From Faecousia sp965146675 (lineage in GTDB: Bacteria; Bacillota; Clostridia; Oscillospirales; Oscillospiraceae), in assembly GCA_965146675.1 (NCBI GenBank), contig CBCTHM010000003.1:1-64000 (forward strand): DNA of 64,000 nucleotides, in the 5' to 3' direction. Positions 17,264 to 26,500 of this stretch are shown one piece after another; position 1 is the stretch's first letter; every line of letters starts with the position of its first letter. Both the position numbers and the translations under genes were made by a program. Below the pieces are notes generated by a model that saw only the letters and a list, made by a program, of their open reading frames with translations, ran no database searches and was not told the origin of the DNA.

Positions 17264-18646
17264 ATGAAGCAGCCAAACGCAGAGGAAAAATTTCAGCAAA
17301 TGACCCAAACCCCGGTGGAGAGGCTGATTTGCAGGCTGGCGGTTCCTACGATCATCAGCATGCTTATCACCACCATCTATAACATGGCCGATACCTTTTT
17401 TATCGGGAAACTAGATACCACCAGTGCCTCCGGCGCCGTTGGCATTGCCTTTTCCCTCATGGCAATCCTGCAGGCAGTCGGGTTTTTCTTTGGCCAAGGC
17501 GCCGGCAACAACGTCTCCAAGGAGCTGGGTCGGCACGGCCAAGGGAAAGCAGAACAGTTGGCGGCAGTCGGGTTCTTCTCTGCCTTTTTTTCCGGTGTGC
17601 TGATTCTAGGTCTCGGGCTTTGTTTTCTGCGGCCGCTCGCTATAGCGCTGGGGTCCACAGAAACCATCTTACCCTATGCAATTGATTACATCCGCATTAT
17701 TCTCCTGGGCGCGCCTTATATGACGGCTTCTTTTGTTCTAAACAACCTGCTTCGTTTTCAGGGAAGCGCCTTCTACGGCATGATCGGCCTCACCATTGGC
17801 GGCGTGCTCAACATTGCGTTGGACCCCATTTTTATTTTTGGTTTTCATATGGGGATTTCCGGTGCGGCACTGGCTACCATTCTCAGCCAATTGGTCAGTT
17901 TCCTAATCTTGCTGTATCAGTGCAACCACGCGGGAATTGTCAAAATCCGCCTGAAAAACTTTCGGTTTTCCCTCCAACTCTACCGCTCGATTACAACCGC
18001 CGGACTTCCATCCCTGCTGCGGCAGAGCGTGGCAAGCGTAGCCGTGATTTGCTTAAATCTGGCTGCAAAGCCCTTTGGCGACGCAGCCATTGCGGCCATG
18101 GCCATCGTCTCCCGCATCGCCAATTTTACGAACTCCGTCCTCATTGGGTTTGGACAGGGCTTTCAGCCAGTCTGCGGGTATAACTACGGCGCAAGGCTTT
18201 ATCAGAGGGTGCGGCGTGGGTTTTGGTTTTGCGTAAAGGTTTCGTCGGTATTTCTGGTTGTAATTTCCGCTGTGGAGTTCTTTTTAGCCCCGGGTTTTGT
18301 GGAGCTCTTTCGTAAGGGCGATCCGCAGGTGATCGCCATTGGCACAAAGGCTCTTCAATATCAATGCCTTACGATCCCCTTGGCCGCCTGGTTGGTGTTG
18401 AGTAACATGATGATGCAAACCACCGGAAAGGTGTTCCGCGCCTCTTTTTTGGGGATTTCCCGACAAGGCGTGTTTCTGATCCCTCTGGTGCTGGTGCTGC
18501 CCCAGTTTTTGGGCGTCCTGGGGATTCAATTGGCGCAGCCGATTTCCGACGTGCTTTCGTTTGCCGTTGCAATTCCTATGCAGTTACATCTGCTGCGGGA
18601 AATGAAGCAGGAGGAGCTACAATTGCAGGAGAATACCGATCCATAG
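17264..18646 (+). CDS. MATE family multidrug/metabolite exporter
   Basis: About 460 residues with twelve predicted membrane helices in two pseudo-repeats (for example VPTIISMLITTIYNMADTFF at the N-terminus). MATE proteins export drugs or metabolites using a Na+ or H+ gradient. The motif NMADTFFIGKLDTTSASG and the FGQGAGNNVSKELG loop place it in the MepA-like group. The start could be the GTG at 17249; ATG 17264 is preferred for sequence conservation, but neither has an ideal ribosome site. It is transcribed alone and followed by a terminator. Confidence 0.92.
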   Translation: MKQPNAEEKFQQMTQTPVERLICRLAVPTIISMLITTIYNMADTFFIGKLDTTSASGAVGIAFSLMAILQAVGFFFGQGAGNNVSKELGRHGQGKAEQLAAVGFFSAFFSGVLILGLGLCFLRPLAIALGSTETILPYAIDYIRIILLGAPYMTASFVLNNLLRFQGSAFYGMIGLTIGGVLNIALDPIFIFGFHMGISGAALATILSQLVSFLILLYQCNHAGIVKIRLKNFRFSLQLYRSITTAGLPSLLRQSVASVAVICLNLAAKPFGDAAIAAMAIVSRIANFTNSVLIGFGQGFQPVCGYNYGARLYQRVRRGFWFCVKVSSVFLVVISAVEFFLAPGFVELFRKGDPQVIAIGTKALQYQCLTIPLAAWLVLSNMMMQTTGKVFRASFLGISRQGVFLIPLVLVLPQFLGVLGIQLAQPISDVLSFAVAIPMQLHLLREMKQEELQLQENTDP

Positions 18647-18705
18647 CCGGCAGAATCTGCAAAAGGAAGAGCGTCGCTGCCACGGTCGTTTATTTGATTA
18701 AATGC

Positions 18706-18746
18706 GAAGAGCCCGGTTTCATTTTGAAGAAACCGGACTCTTCTTA
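18706..18746 (+). terminator. Terminator after the MATE gene
   Basis: GAAGAG-c-CCGGTTTC pairs with GAAACCGG-a-CTCTTC across an 8-base loop, followed by TTATT. Confidence 0.8.
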
Positions 18747-18751
18747 TTCGC

Positions 18752-18778
18752 GTAAGGGTACCGGAGCGGTACCCTTAC
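18752..18778. terminator. Hairpin next to the cotJC stop codon
   Basis: Perfect 11-bp arms GTAAGGGTACC / GGTACCCTTAC with a 5-base loop, two bases beyond the cotJC stop on the minus strand. It has TTTTA on the plus-strand side, so it may act in either direction. Confidence 0.6.
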
Positions 18779-18780
18779 TT

Positions 18781-19377
18781 TTACATATCGATGGCGGGAT
18801 TCATATAGTAAACATTTTTCTGATTTAATCTTTCCCGCAACAGCTGAATGGCCTCACCAAACCGCTGGAAGTGGACAATCTCCCGCTCCCGCAGGAACTT
18901 AATTACGTCATTGACATCCGGGTCGTCCGATAGCCGGAGGATGTTGTCATAGGTAGCGCGCGCCTTTTGCTCTGCGGCTAAATCTTCGGTCAAGTCCGCC
19001 ATGGGATCCCCCTTCACCGCTATCGAGTTGGCGTTCCAGGGGTATCCGGCAGCGGCAGCGGGGAAGACGCCAGCGCCGTGATCCACAAAATAGGGGGCGA
19101 AGGCGCTGTCTTTCATCTGAGAATCCTTTAGGTTTCTGGTTAACTGGTGTACAATGGTGCCGACCATTTCCAAATGGCCTAATTCTTCCGTCCCGATATC
19201 GGTCAATAAGCCTTTCAAATCGTCGAAAGGCATGGAATACCGCTGGGACAGGTAACGCAGGGAGGCGCCCAGCTCCCCGTCAGGCCCGCCGTATTGCGAA
19301 ATCACATACGCAGCTAGCCTGGGATTGGTTTTATCAATTTTGATCGGGTACTGAAGTTTTTTTTGATAAGAAAACAT
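18781..19377 (-). CDS. cotJC: Spore coat protein CotJC (manganese-catalase-like)
   Basis: 198 residues of the ferritin-like manganese catalase family. EELGHLEMV and the later EREIVHFQRFGEA supply the Glu/His ligands expected of a dimanganese site, and the loop SQRYSMPFDD is typical of CotJC. CotJC is a polypeptide of the inner coat or cortex boundary in Bacillus and Clostridium. It follows the cotJA-cotJB gene by 12 bases, forming the cotJ operon in the usual order. Confidence 0.94.
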   Translation of the reverse strand: MFSYQKKLQYPIKIDKTNPRLAAYVISQYGGPDGELGASLRYLSQRYSMPFDDLKGLLTDIGTEELGHLEMVGTIVHQLTRNLKDSQMKDSAFAPYFVDHGAGVFPAAAAGYPWNANSIAVKGDPMADLTEDLAAEQKARATYDNILRLSDDPDVNDVIKFLREREIVHFQRFGEAIQLLRERLNQKNVYYMNPAIDM

Positions 19378-19389
19378 GTCCGAACCTCC

Positions 19390-19863
19390 TTATTCCTGAT
19401 TTCCGCAGTAGTCCCAAGGCCAGGGGTTTTCCAGCCATTGGTACTTGTCTCCGGTGGTTTGCTGGCTGTGGTTGAGAGGACCGAACTGTTTTGCATAGGC
19501 TTTGGTCCCTTTTTCATAAAGGTCCTGATAGGCCCGGTAAAGCTCCAGCGCCTCTGTGTCCTCCCGATGGGTATCCAGATACAGGGCCAGCTCCTGAATG
19601 GCAAAGGCCAGGGCTTGCAGCTCATGCATGGGGGTGTCGGATTTCTCTTTGGTGTTGACCATACCCATGAAGGGAAGGTCTAGGCCAGGGAAGAGGGTGC
19701 CGCGGATCAAAGCCCGGCGGGCCTCGTATTTTGGCGAATCAGTCTGCTGGAAGGGCACATAGGGGTTCGCCAAAGGCGCACAGCAGGGCAGACGGCCCTC
19801 ACCCGGCTGCGCGCACATACCCTGCAGTCTCTCCGACTGCGGGACAGGTTTTCTCTCGTCCAA
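19390..19863 (-). CDS. Fused CotJA-CotJB spore coat protein
   Basis: 157 residues that read as two spore-coat proteins in one chain. Residues about 28-68 (LANPYVPFQQ ... ALIRGTLFPGLDLPF) are the CotJA signature. Residues about 79-157 (MHELQALAFAIQELALYLDTH ... LENPWPWDY) are CotJB, including its conserved C-terminal WPWDY. Normally these are two adjacent genes, cotJA and cotJB. The TTG start at 19863 has a perfect AAAGGAGG upstream. A separate internal start at the CotJB methionine lacks a good ribosome site, which supports one fused product. The fusion may be general in this lineage. Confidence 0.85.
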   Translation of the reverse strand: MDERKPVPQSERLQGMCAQPGEGRLPCCAPLANPYVPFQQTDSPKYEARRALIRGTLFPGLDLPFMGMVNTKEKSDTPMHELQALAFAIQELALYLDTHREDTEALELYRAYQDLYEKGTKAYAKQFGPLNHSQQTTGDKYQWLENPWPWDYCGNQE

Positions 19864-20025
19864 GGGAATTCCTCCTTTGAATCCATTGAAAATGTGGGAA
19901 CTAGGTCGCTCCGGCTCATTCTATGCCGGCTTTGGACTCATTGTTCCCCTTTTCGAGCGTCTGAAGCAGGACAGGCCGGGCATAGGCGAGCCGGTTTCTG
20001 CATAGCTTTTATGGAGGTGGTGGCT

Positions 20026-20751
20026 ATGAATTTTTTAAAACGATTTATGAAAAAGTATTTTGGCGTTTATCTTCTGGTGGTGTCGCTGTTCATCGGGGCG
20101 GCCACGCTCATGACACGGACCGTCACCGCCATAGCAGAGGCGCTGCCGGTACCCAGAACGGCAACCATCGTGATTGACCCCGGCCATGGGGGAGAGGACG
20201 GAGGTGCAACATCCTGTACCGGCGTCTTGGAAAGCCAGCTGAACTTGGAGATCTCCCTGCGGCTCAATGATTTACTCCGCTTCCTTGGATATAACACAAA
20301 GATGATCCGCACCACAGATACCGCTGTGTACACAAATGGTAAGACAATCGCAGAAAAAAAGGTCTCAGATTTAAAAAACCGGGTGAAGCTGGTCAACGAA
20401 ACAGAAAACGCGCTACTGCTGAGTATTCATCAGAACTTATTTACCGATGGGCGCTATAGCGGCGCACAGGTCTTCTACGGGCCAACCCAAGGCAGCCAAC
20501 GCTTGGCCGAATCCACCCAATCCATGCTGGTCTCCGCTTTAAACCCCGGTAGCCGCCGTATGTGCAAGCCGGCGGATTCCGTCTATCTGATGCAGCACAT
20601 CAACTGCACCGGCATCTTGGTGGAATGCGGTTTCCTCTCCAATTCGGATGAGGAGGCAAAGCTCCGTACGCCGGAATATCAAAAGCGCATTTGTTGCGTC
20701 ATTGCCAGCGCGGCGGACCAATTCTTGACCAACGCGGAAAGTGTGATATAA
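20026..20751 (+). CDS. cwlD: N-acetylmuramoyl-L-alanine amidase CwlD
   Basis: 241 residues: one N-terminal membrane anchor (about 13-33, YLLVVSLFIGAATLMTRTV) and an Amidase_3 domain with the zinc residues in DPGHGGEDGG, the later SIHQN and catalytic LVECGFLSN. CwlD cleaves peptide stems from the spore cortex so that muramic delta-lactam can form. The ATG at 20026 follows GGAGGTGG with 5-base spacing; an earlier in-frame ATG at 20011 overlaps that site. Confidence 0.92.
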   Translation: MNFLKRFMKKYFGVYLLVVSLFIGAATLMTRTVTAIAEALPVPRTATIVIDPGHGGEDGGATSCTGVLESQLNLEISLRLNDLLRFLGYNTKMIRTTDTAVYTNGKTIAEKKVSDLKNRVKLVNETENALLLSIHQNLFTDGRYSGAQVFYGPTQGSQRLAESTQSMLVSALNPGSRRMCKPADSVYLMQHINCTGILVECGFLSNSDEEAKLRTPEYQKRICCVIASAADQFLTNAESVI

Positions 20752-20790
20752 TACTCCAAGAAATTGATCTACAAACTTGGAGGAACTTCA

Positions 20791-21162
20791 ATGAGCGAAT
20801 TGGCCGTTTCGGATATGATGCAGATGCAAAAAGAGCTTTGGGCGCTTCATCGGGATACTTGGTCTCCCATGGAACCGAAATTCGGAAGAGATTTCATTCT
20901 GTGGATGATGGAGGAGATTGGAGAAAGTATCGCAATTATTAAAAAGAAAGGCGATCAGGCCATCATGCAGGAGCCCAATGTGCGCTCTGCATTTTTGGAG
21001 GAGATGTGTGATGTGCTGATGTATTATTTCGATACTCTTCTGCACTATGGCGTAACGCCAGAGGAGCTATCTGCTGCGTATTCCAGCAAACACATCTTTA
21101 ATATGAATCGGGATTTTCAAAAAGAATATCAAAAAAAGTTTTTGGCGCAGGAGGAAGTATGA
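20791..21162 (+). CDS. MazG-like NTP pyrophosphohydrolase
   Basis: 123-residue all-alpha protein of the MazG/dUTPase-2 superfamily. The metal-binding pattern is EEIGE (residues about 41-45) and a later EEMCDVLMYYFD, matching ExxE...ExxD. Such enzymes convert non-canonical or excess NTPs to NMPs. The start follows GGAGGAACTTCA. It overlaps the acetyltransferase gene by 4 bases (ATGA), so they are translationally coupled. Substrate unknown. Confidence 0.8.
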   Translation: MSELAVSDMMQMQKELWALHRDTWSPMEPKFGRDFILWMMEEIGESIAIIKKKGDQAIMQEPNVRSAFLEEMCDVLMYYFDTLLHYGVTPEELSAAYSSKHIFNMNRDFQKEYQKKFLAQEEV

Positions 21163-21719
21163 AGTATAGCTTTTTAGCGGGCCGGAATATCTATCTGAGG
21201 CCCCTGGAGCCGGCGGACCGGTCCTTTTTCCTGCGCTGGTACAACGACGCGGAGACTAGGGCAAGGATTGGAGCCCCAACACCGACCTGCGAGGTGGAAG
21301 CGGACGCCTTGTCCCGGCGAAGCGGGCAGGATTGTGTCTGGTTCGCGGTGGTGCGCCGGTCTGACGACAAGGTGGTAGGGGAGACGGGGCTTCTGCGCAT
21401 GTTCCCAGCCTGGCAAACCACGGATTTGACCATCATGATTCCCGACCCCCAGGACCAGGGAAAGGGATATGGCTCAGAGGCAGTTTATCTTATGATGGAT
21501 TATGCGTTTGGGTATCTGGGATATCACCGCATCGCCATTGGCGTAGTGGGCTTTAATCACAGTGCGTTGGCGTTTTACCAAAAAATGGGGTTCCGGCAGG
21601 AAGGTGTCCAGGAGCAGGGCTATTACTATAATTATCAATATCACGATTTCATTATGATGCGGATTCTGCGGGAGGAGTTTCTCGCGCTTCAGGAAAAGAC
21701 AGGGCAAGAACATGGCTAA
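21159..21719 (+). CDS. GNAT acetyltransferase, RimJ/RimL type
   Basis: 186 residues. N-terminal IYLRPLEPADRSFFLRWYND is the usual opening of the RimL-like Acetyltransf_3 group; acetyl-CoA would bind the loop following IMIPDPQDQGKGYGSEA (Q/RxxGxG/A motif as QGKGYG), and the fold ends with HSALAFYQKMGFRQEG. The acceptor could be a ribosomal protein N-terminus, an antibiotic or a metabolite; the sequence does not decide. It overlaps the MazG-like gene and radA on either side. Confidence 0.85.
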   Translation: MKYSFLAGRNIYLRPLEPADRSFFLRWYNDAETRARIGAPTPTCEVEADALSRRSGQDCVWFAVVRRSDDKVVGETGLLRMFPAWQTTDLTIMIPDPQDQGKGYGSEAVYLMMDYAFGYLGYHRIAIGVVGFNHSALAFYQKMGFRQEGVQEQGYYYNYQYHDFIMMRILREEFLALQEKTGQEHG

Positions 21720-23073
21720 GAGTAAGACTGTTTTCTATTGCACAGCCTGCGGCAATGAGACACTGAAGTGGCAGGGACGCTGCCCGGCCTGTGGGGCCTG
21801 GAACACAATGGTGGAGCATACAGAGCGGTCCGGCGCACCTGAAAGAGCCCGCATTGCCGCAGATGCTCTGTCCCGTCAGCCCAAGACACTCTCTCAAGTA
21901 AATATTGAAACAGAGCTCCGGTATGCGACGGGGCTAAGAGAACTGGACCGGGTTTTAGGCGGCGGTGTGGTGACCGGTTCCCTGGTTTTAGTCAGCGGCG
22001 CCCCCGGAATAGGAAAGTCCACGCTTCTGCTCCAAATCTGCGCCAGTCTCTGCCAGGCAAGACGGGTTCTTTACGTCTCCGGTGAAGAGAGCGAACGGCA
22101 ACTAAAACTGCGGGCTCAGCGTCTTCGTGTGGATTCGGACCGGCTGGTGGTCTTTTCAGAGACCAGATTGGAAAGCGTATTGGAAGCGGTTCAGACCGTA
22201 AAACCTGACATAGTAGTTGCAGATTCCATTCAAACGCTCTACCTGGAGCGGAATGATTCCGCACCGGGCAGTATTTCTCAAGTGAAAGACTGTACCATGT
22301 CCCTGATGCAATTGGCCAAGGAGCAGGGGATTACGGTTTTTGTGGTTGGCCACATCAATAAGGAAGGCGCGATTGCAGGTCCGAAGGTTTTGGAACATAT
22401 GGTGGACTGCGTGCTGTATTTTGAAGGAGACCGCAATGGCGTATACCGTTTGCTCCGGGCGGCAAAGAACCGATTTGGTTCCACCAACGAGGTGGGGGTG
22501 TTCGAGATGCGCGACGCGGGCTTAGAGGAGGTGCCAAATCCCTCGGAAATGCTGCTGGCAGGCCGCCCGCAAAATACCCCGGGCACCTGCGTGGCCTGTG
22601 TCATGGAGGGAACCCGTCCCATTTTGGCGGAGGTGCAGGCGTTGGTAACCCGCTCGACCTTTCAGGTCCCCCGGCGCGCCTCCAACGGTTTTGATTACAA
22701 TCGCGCCGTACTCCTTCTGGCAGTCCTGGAAAAGCGAGGCGGGCTGCGGCTTAGCACATATGACGCCTACGTCAACGTCATCGGCGGCCTGAGTCTGGAG
22801 GAACCGGCAGCGGACCTGCCGGTGGCGTTGGCCGTTGCCTCCAGCTTTCGGGATCAGCCCGCTCCCAGTGACTTGGCCGCAATTGGAGAGATCGGCCTGA
22901 CTGGAGAGGTCCGTGCCGTATCGCAGATGCCTCTTCGTCTGGCGGAGATTGCGCGGTTGGGCTTCCGCCGCTGTGTGTTGCCCCGCAGCGGGACAGAGGG
23001 CTTGGAGATACCCGCAGGCCTAAACCTATTGCGCGTGCGAAATATTCGAGAAGCCATCGAATCTACGTTGTAA
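21712..23073 (+). CDS. radA: DNA repair protein RadA
   Basis: 453 residues. A C4 zinc finger (Cys10, 13, 24, 27; CTACG ... CPACG), a RecA-like ATPase with Walker A GAPGIGKST (about 96-104), the RadA-specific KNRFG motif (AKNRFGSTNEVGVFEM) and a C-terminal Lon-like domain (DLPVALAVASSFRD). It promotes branch migration and processing of recombination intermediates. It overlaps the acetyltransferase gene by 8 bases, so the four-gene run from cwlD onwards is likely one transcript. Confidence 0.97.
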   Translation: MAKSKTVFYCTACGNETLKWQGRCPACGAWNTMVEHTERSGAPERARIAADALSRQPKTLSQVNIETELRYATGLRELDRVLGGGVVTGSLVLVSGAPGIGKSTLLLQICASLCQARRVLYVSGEESERQLKLRAQRLRVDSDRLVVFSETRLESVLEAVQTVKPDIVVADSIQTLYLERNDSAPGSISQVKDCTMSLMQLAKEQGITVFVVGHINKEGAIAGPKVLEHMVDCVLYFEGDRNGVYRLLRAAKNRFGSTNEVGVFEMRDAGLEEVPNPSEMLLAGRPQNTPGTCVACVMEGTRPILAEVQALVTRSTFQVPRRASNGFDYNRAVLLLAVLEKRGGLRLSTYDAYVNVIGGLSLEEPAADLPVALAVASSFRDQPAPSDLAAIGEIGLTGEVRAVSQMPLRLAEIARLGFRRCVLPRSGTEGLEIPAGLNLLRVRNIREAIESTL

Positions 23074-23081
23074 TCATTTAA

Positions 23082-23123
23082 CGAAGTAGCCCGCCCTGCC
23101 AATCGGCAGGGCGGGCTACTTCG
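23082..23123 (+). terminator. Large perfect hairpin after radA
   Basis: CGAAGTAGCCCGCCCTGCC and GGCAGGGCGGGCTACTTCG form a perfect 19-bp stem with a 4-base loop (AATC... region). It lacks a U-tract but lies just after the radA stop. Confidence 0.7.
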
Positions 23124-23139
23124 TACCAAACAGATAAAA

Positions 23140-23175
23140 GCAACACAGCGCGGTTTGAAAACCGCGCTGTGTTGC
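23140..23175 (+). terminator. Second large hairpin after radA
   Basis: GCAACACAGCGCGGTTT and its complement form a perfect 16-17-bp stem with a very short loop. It sits 16 bases after the first hairpin. Two tandem strong stems shield the region from radA read-through. Bases 23176-23368 contain no gene I can support and are AT-rich. Confidence 0.6.
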
Positions 23176-23368
23176 ACAGAAAGGAACATGCGGAAAGAGG
23201 TATCTTTACTGAGAGAATGAAGGAGCACATTAACCAGCCATCCATACTATATACAATACCTTTCGATTTGTCAATCATATTTTGAAAAGATTTTTGTGTT
23301 CTTCTATATTGTTAGTTTTGTGACCTTCTTTTTGGTTAAATTGCTAACAGAATGTCGAGTCAACCCGA

Positions 23369-23400
23369 TTGACATCAAAAACAAAAGGTGCTAATATAAT
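23369..23400 (+). promoter_or_regulatory. Promoter of the SLH-domain subtilase gene
   Basis: TTGACA (23369-23374), 17 bases, TAATAT (23392-23397) continuing as TAATATAAT. It is the same arrangement as the promoter of the first subtilase. The untranslated leader to the ATG at 23557 would be about 150 bases. Confidence 0.65.
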
Positions 23401-23556
23401 TGTGATATTTGGTTCATTTTGGTGTAATTTCCAAAAAGTGGCAATATGATACCTTGCGACGCATTATTATTCTGCTTAATTGCACGCAATTGGGTTATTG
23501 CTCCAACCGGTTGAGCAAGGGGAGGAGTAGTAATAAAAACGCTGAGGAGGTAAAAT

Positions 23557-26500
23557 ATGAGAAAGGCATTCAAAAAAGTAGTTGCTTTCATGCTCTGTGT
23601 TGCCATGGTGTTGACCGCTGCGGGATTTTCCCGGATCCTAGCTGTGGATACACAGGAGCTGGAAAGCACCTCACAGGCCGAGATGGACAAATACGTCTAT
23701 GCGAAAGCCGGCGAGGCAACCTTTGTGCCGTCGGGATATACCTATGTATATACCGGCGAAAACGGCCAAATATATACACGCGAGGCCCCCTGCGACATGT
23801 ATGTCAGTACCCGTGTTCTGACAACAGACGAAGCAGAAACTCTGGCTACGCTGGAATATGGCCAGGAGGGCTACATGACTGGGGCCGATGGCTCTGTGCT
23901 GCAGTGCAGAGAATTTGACGCCAAAGAAGCGTCCGCCTATTCCGATGCGGTCAAAGAAATATTAGGCGGCGCCGAGATCAAGGAAGGGCAAAAGGTAAGC
24001 GTGTTAAGCCAAGCCTATGCCAATAACGATCAAGTAAAGGTCATGATTACCTTTGAATCCGACTCTGTCATGGACATGGATGCCATGCAGGTGCAATTGA
24101 GCGAACCCCTCGGCACTGCTGAGCTCAACGCCATGCAGAGCATAGAGACGGAGCAAAAGGCCCTGACGAAAACCATCAGTGCAAAGCTGGGGTATGATAT
24201 TCAGGTATCCGACCAGTTCTCTCTGCTGACCAACGCGGTTTCTGCAACCGTAAAATATGGAGATCTGGCCGCCATTAACCAGATGGCCGGGGTGAAAAAA
24301 GCATTTTTGATGCCCACCTACAAGGTACCGGAAATCAACGCCAAGACCGTTACCAGTGTAGCGGATATTCTCCCGAACCTGAAGTTTGCGGGTCCTGCCA
24401 TGGGCGCAAACGGCGCTTGGGATCTGGGCTATCAAGGTGAAGGCATGTCGGTCGCTATTATCGATACCGGATTATGTTTTGAGAACCCCTCCTTTACCAT
24501 CGAGCCACAGGATCCGAGCAAGGTGGCATATGAGAAAGGCGATATCACCGCGATCTTATCTGCCAATGCGCTTCATGCGGAGGAGCTCACCAAAGGCATT
24601 ACCGTAGATGACGTATATTACAGCAGCAAGGTGCCCTACGGCTATAACTATGCCGACGGGGAAGCCAATTTCGGTTCCGATGATGAGACCTGGTTCGGCC
24701 ACGGGTCCCATGTGGCCGGCATCGTAGCCGGTAATCTGCCGGACGATGCAAAGGAAGAATTTGATATGGATCAGATGGGCATCGCCCCGGAAGCCCAGCT
24801 TGTGATCATGAAGGTGTTTGATCAGGGGGGGCAGTGCTACTTTGACTATCTGATCGCCGCCATTGAAGATGCAATTATCCTGGGCGTGGATTGTGCCAAC
24901 CTATCCCTTGGCGCTTCCTGCGGCCCGCTTTATTACGAAGGCGTCACGGAAGTTTATGACGCAGCGTATGCGGCTGGAATCAACGTGGTGGTCTCCGCCG
25001 GAAACGACGCTTTCACAGGTTATCAGAGCTTCTGGGGCGACAATATGGTGGAGTCCAGCTCCGTTTCCACCGGCACCATCGGAATGCCCGGCACCTTTGA
25101 CTCCGTTCTGACTGTGGCCAGCGCGGAAAACTCCAACGTCATTGAATTTCATCCCGGCATCAGCTGGGACGCCGGCAATGGCATGCGCGGCTTAATGGGT
25201 TATCTGGAGTGCGAGGAGGTACCGGAAGGAAAGGGCTTTATGGACGCCCTGGCCGGCAACGAATACCAGTACACGGATTCCTTCCAAAATGCTGCGGGCA
25301 AGCTGGTGTTCTGGCCCTTTGAGGGCGGCAGCGCGGACAGCGTGGCGAATCAGGCCAAGGCCGCCAAGGCCGCCGGCGTCGTGCTCTACGACCCGACTCC
25401 TGCGGAAGGGGAGGAGTATAACTATATTTCCTTCACCTTGAGCAGTTTTGATGTTCCCATGGCGTCCACCTGCGGAGAAGAATACAACTTTATGCTGGAC
25501 TTTGCGCCTGCCGTGCTCCGGGTTGACGCACAGTGGAACGCCAGCAGCGTAGCGGGGGAAATGTCCAGCTTCTCCTCCTGGGGCCCCACGGATGGCCTAA
25601 CCCTGAAGCCGGAAATCACCGGTATCGGCGGTAATGTCTTCTCCGCCTACTATGGAGAAAACTTTGCAGTGGCCTCTGGTACTTCCATGGCTTCTCCTGC
25701 GGTGGCGGCCACCGCAGCCCTGCTGCGGCAATACCTCAAGGGTACGGATTTGGACGAGAAAGAGTTGGCCCAGGTGGTAAATTGCCTGCTCATGAGCACG
25801 GCCACGCCTATTGAAGACGAGGCACACAATACATATTACTTCGTACGCCGTCAGGGCGCTGGTATAGCCAACGCGGCAGCTGCCATCGCCTCCAAAGCGT
25901 ACATTCAGGTGGATGGCACCAATAAGGCCAAGCTGGAGCTGGGTGACGATCCCAACCGCACCGGCGAGTATCAAATGAGCTTCCAAGTAGTCAACTTCTC
26001 CAATACCGCAAAAACCTACACCCTGGACACCACTGTTTTGGGCCAAAAGGCGGAAGGTGGCCAGATCAAAAATGGTCAGGTCACTTATCTGGTCTACGAT
26101 TATGCCCGGGAGCTTAACGCAACCGTGACCTCCAACATCTCCGATGGTCAACTTACGGTGCCGGCTAACTCCACCGCCAATGTGACAGTCACGGTAAAGC
26201 TCTCCGCGGCGGATAAGGCTTACATAAACGAGCGTTTCCCCTATGGCTCCTACGTGGAAGGATTTGTGCAACTACTCAGCGAGGATTCCGTAAATCTAAG
26301 TGTCCCGTTCCTGGCCTTCTATGGCGACTTTGGCGAAGGCCCCATTTTAGAAGAGGGAACCTATGACTCTATTCTGGGCGGCGACAAGTCTTTTTACACC
26401 GCGGACCAGTTCCATAATGCGATTTGGAGTAGCATTCAAAGTTATGACCGAGATGAATTCCACTTCCTGTCGGAAGACTTTTATTTAGGAAATACCAAGG

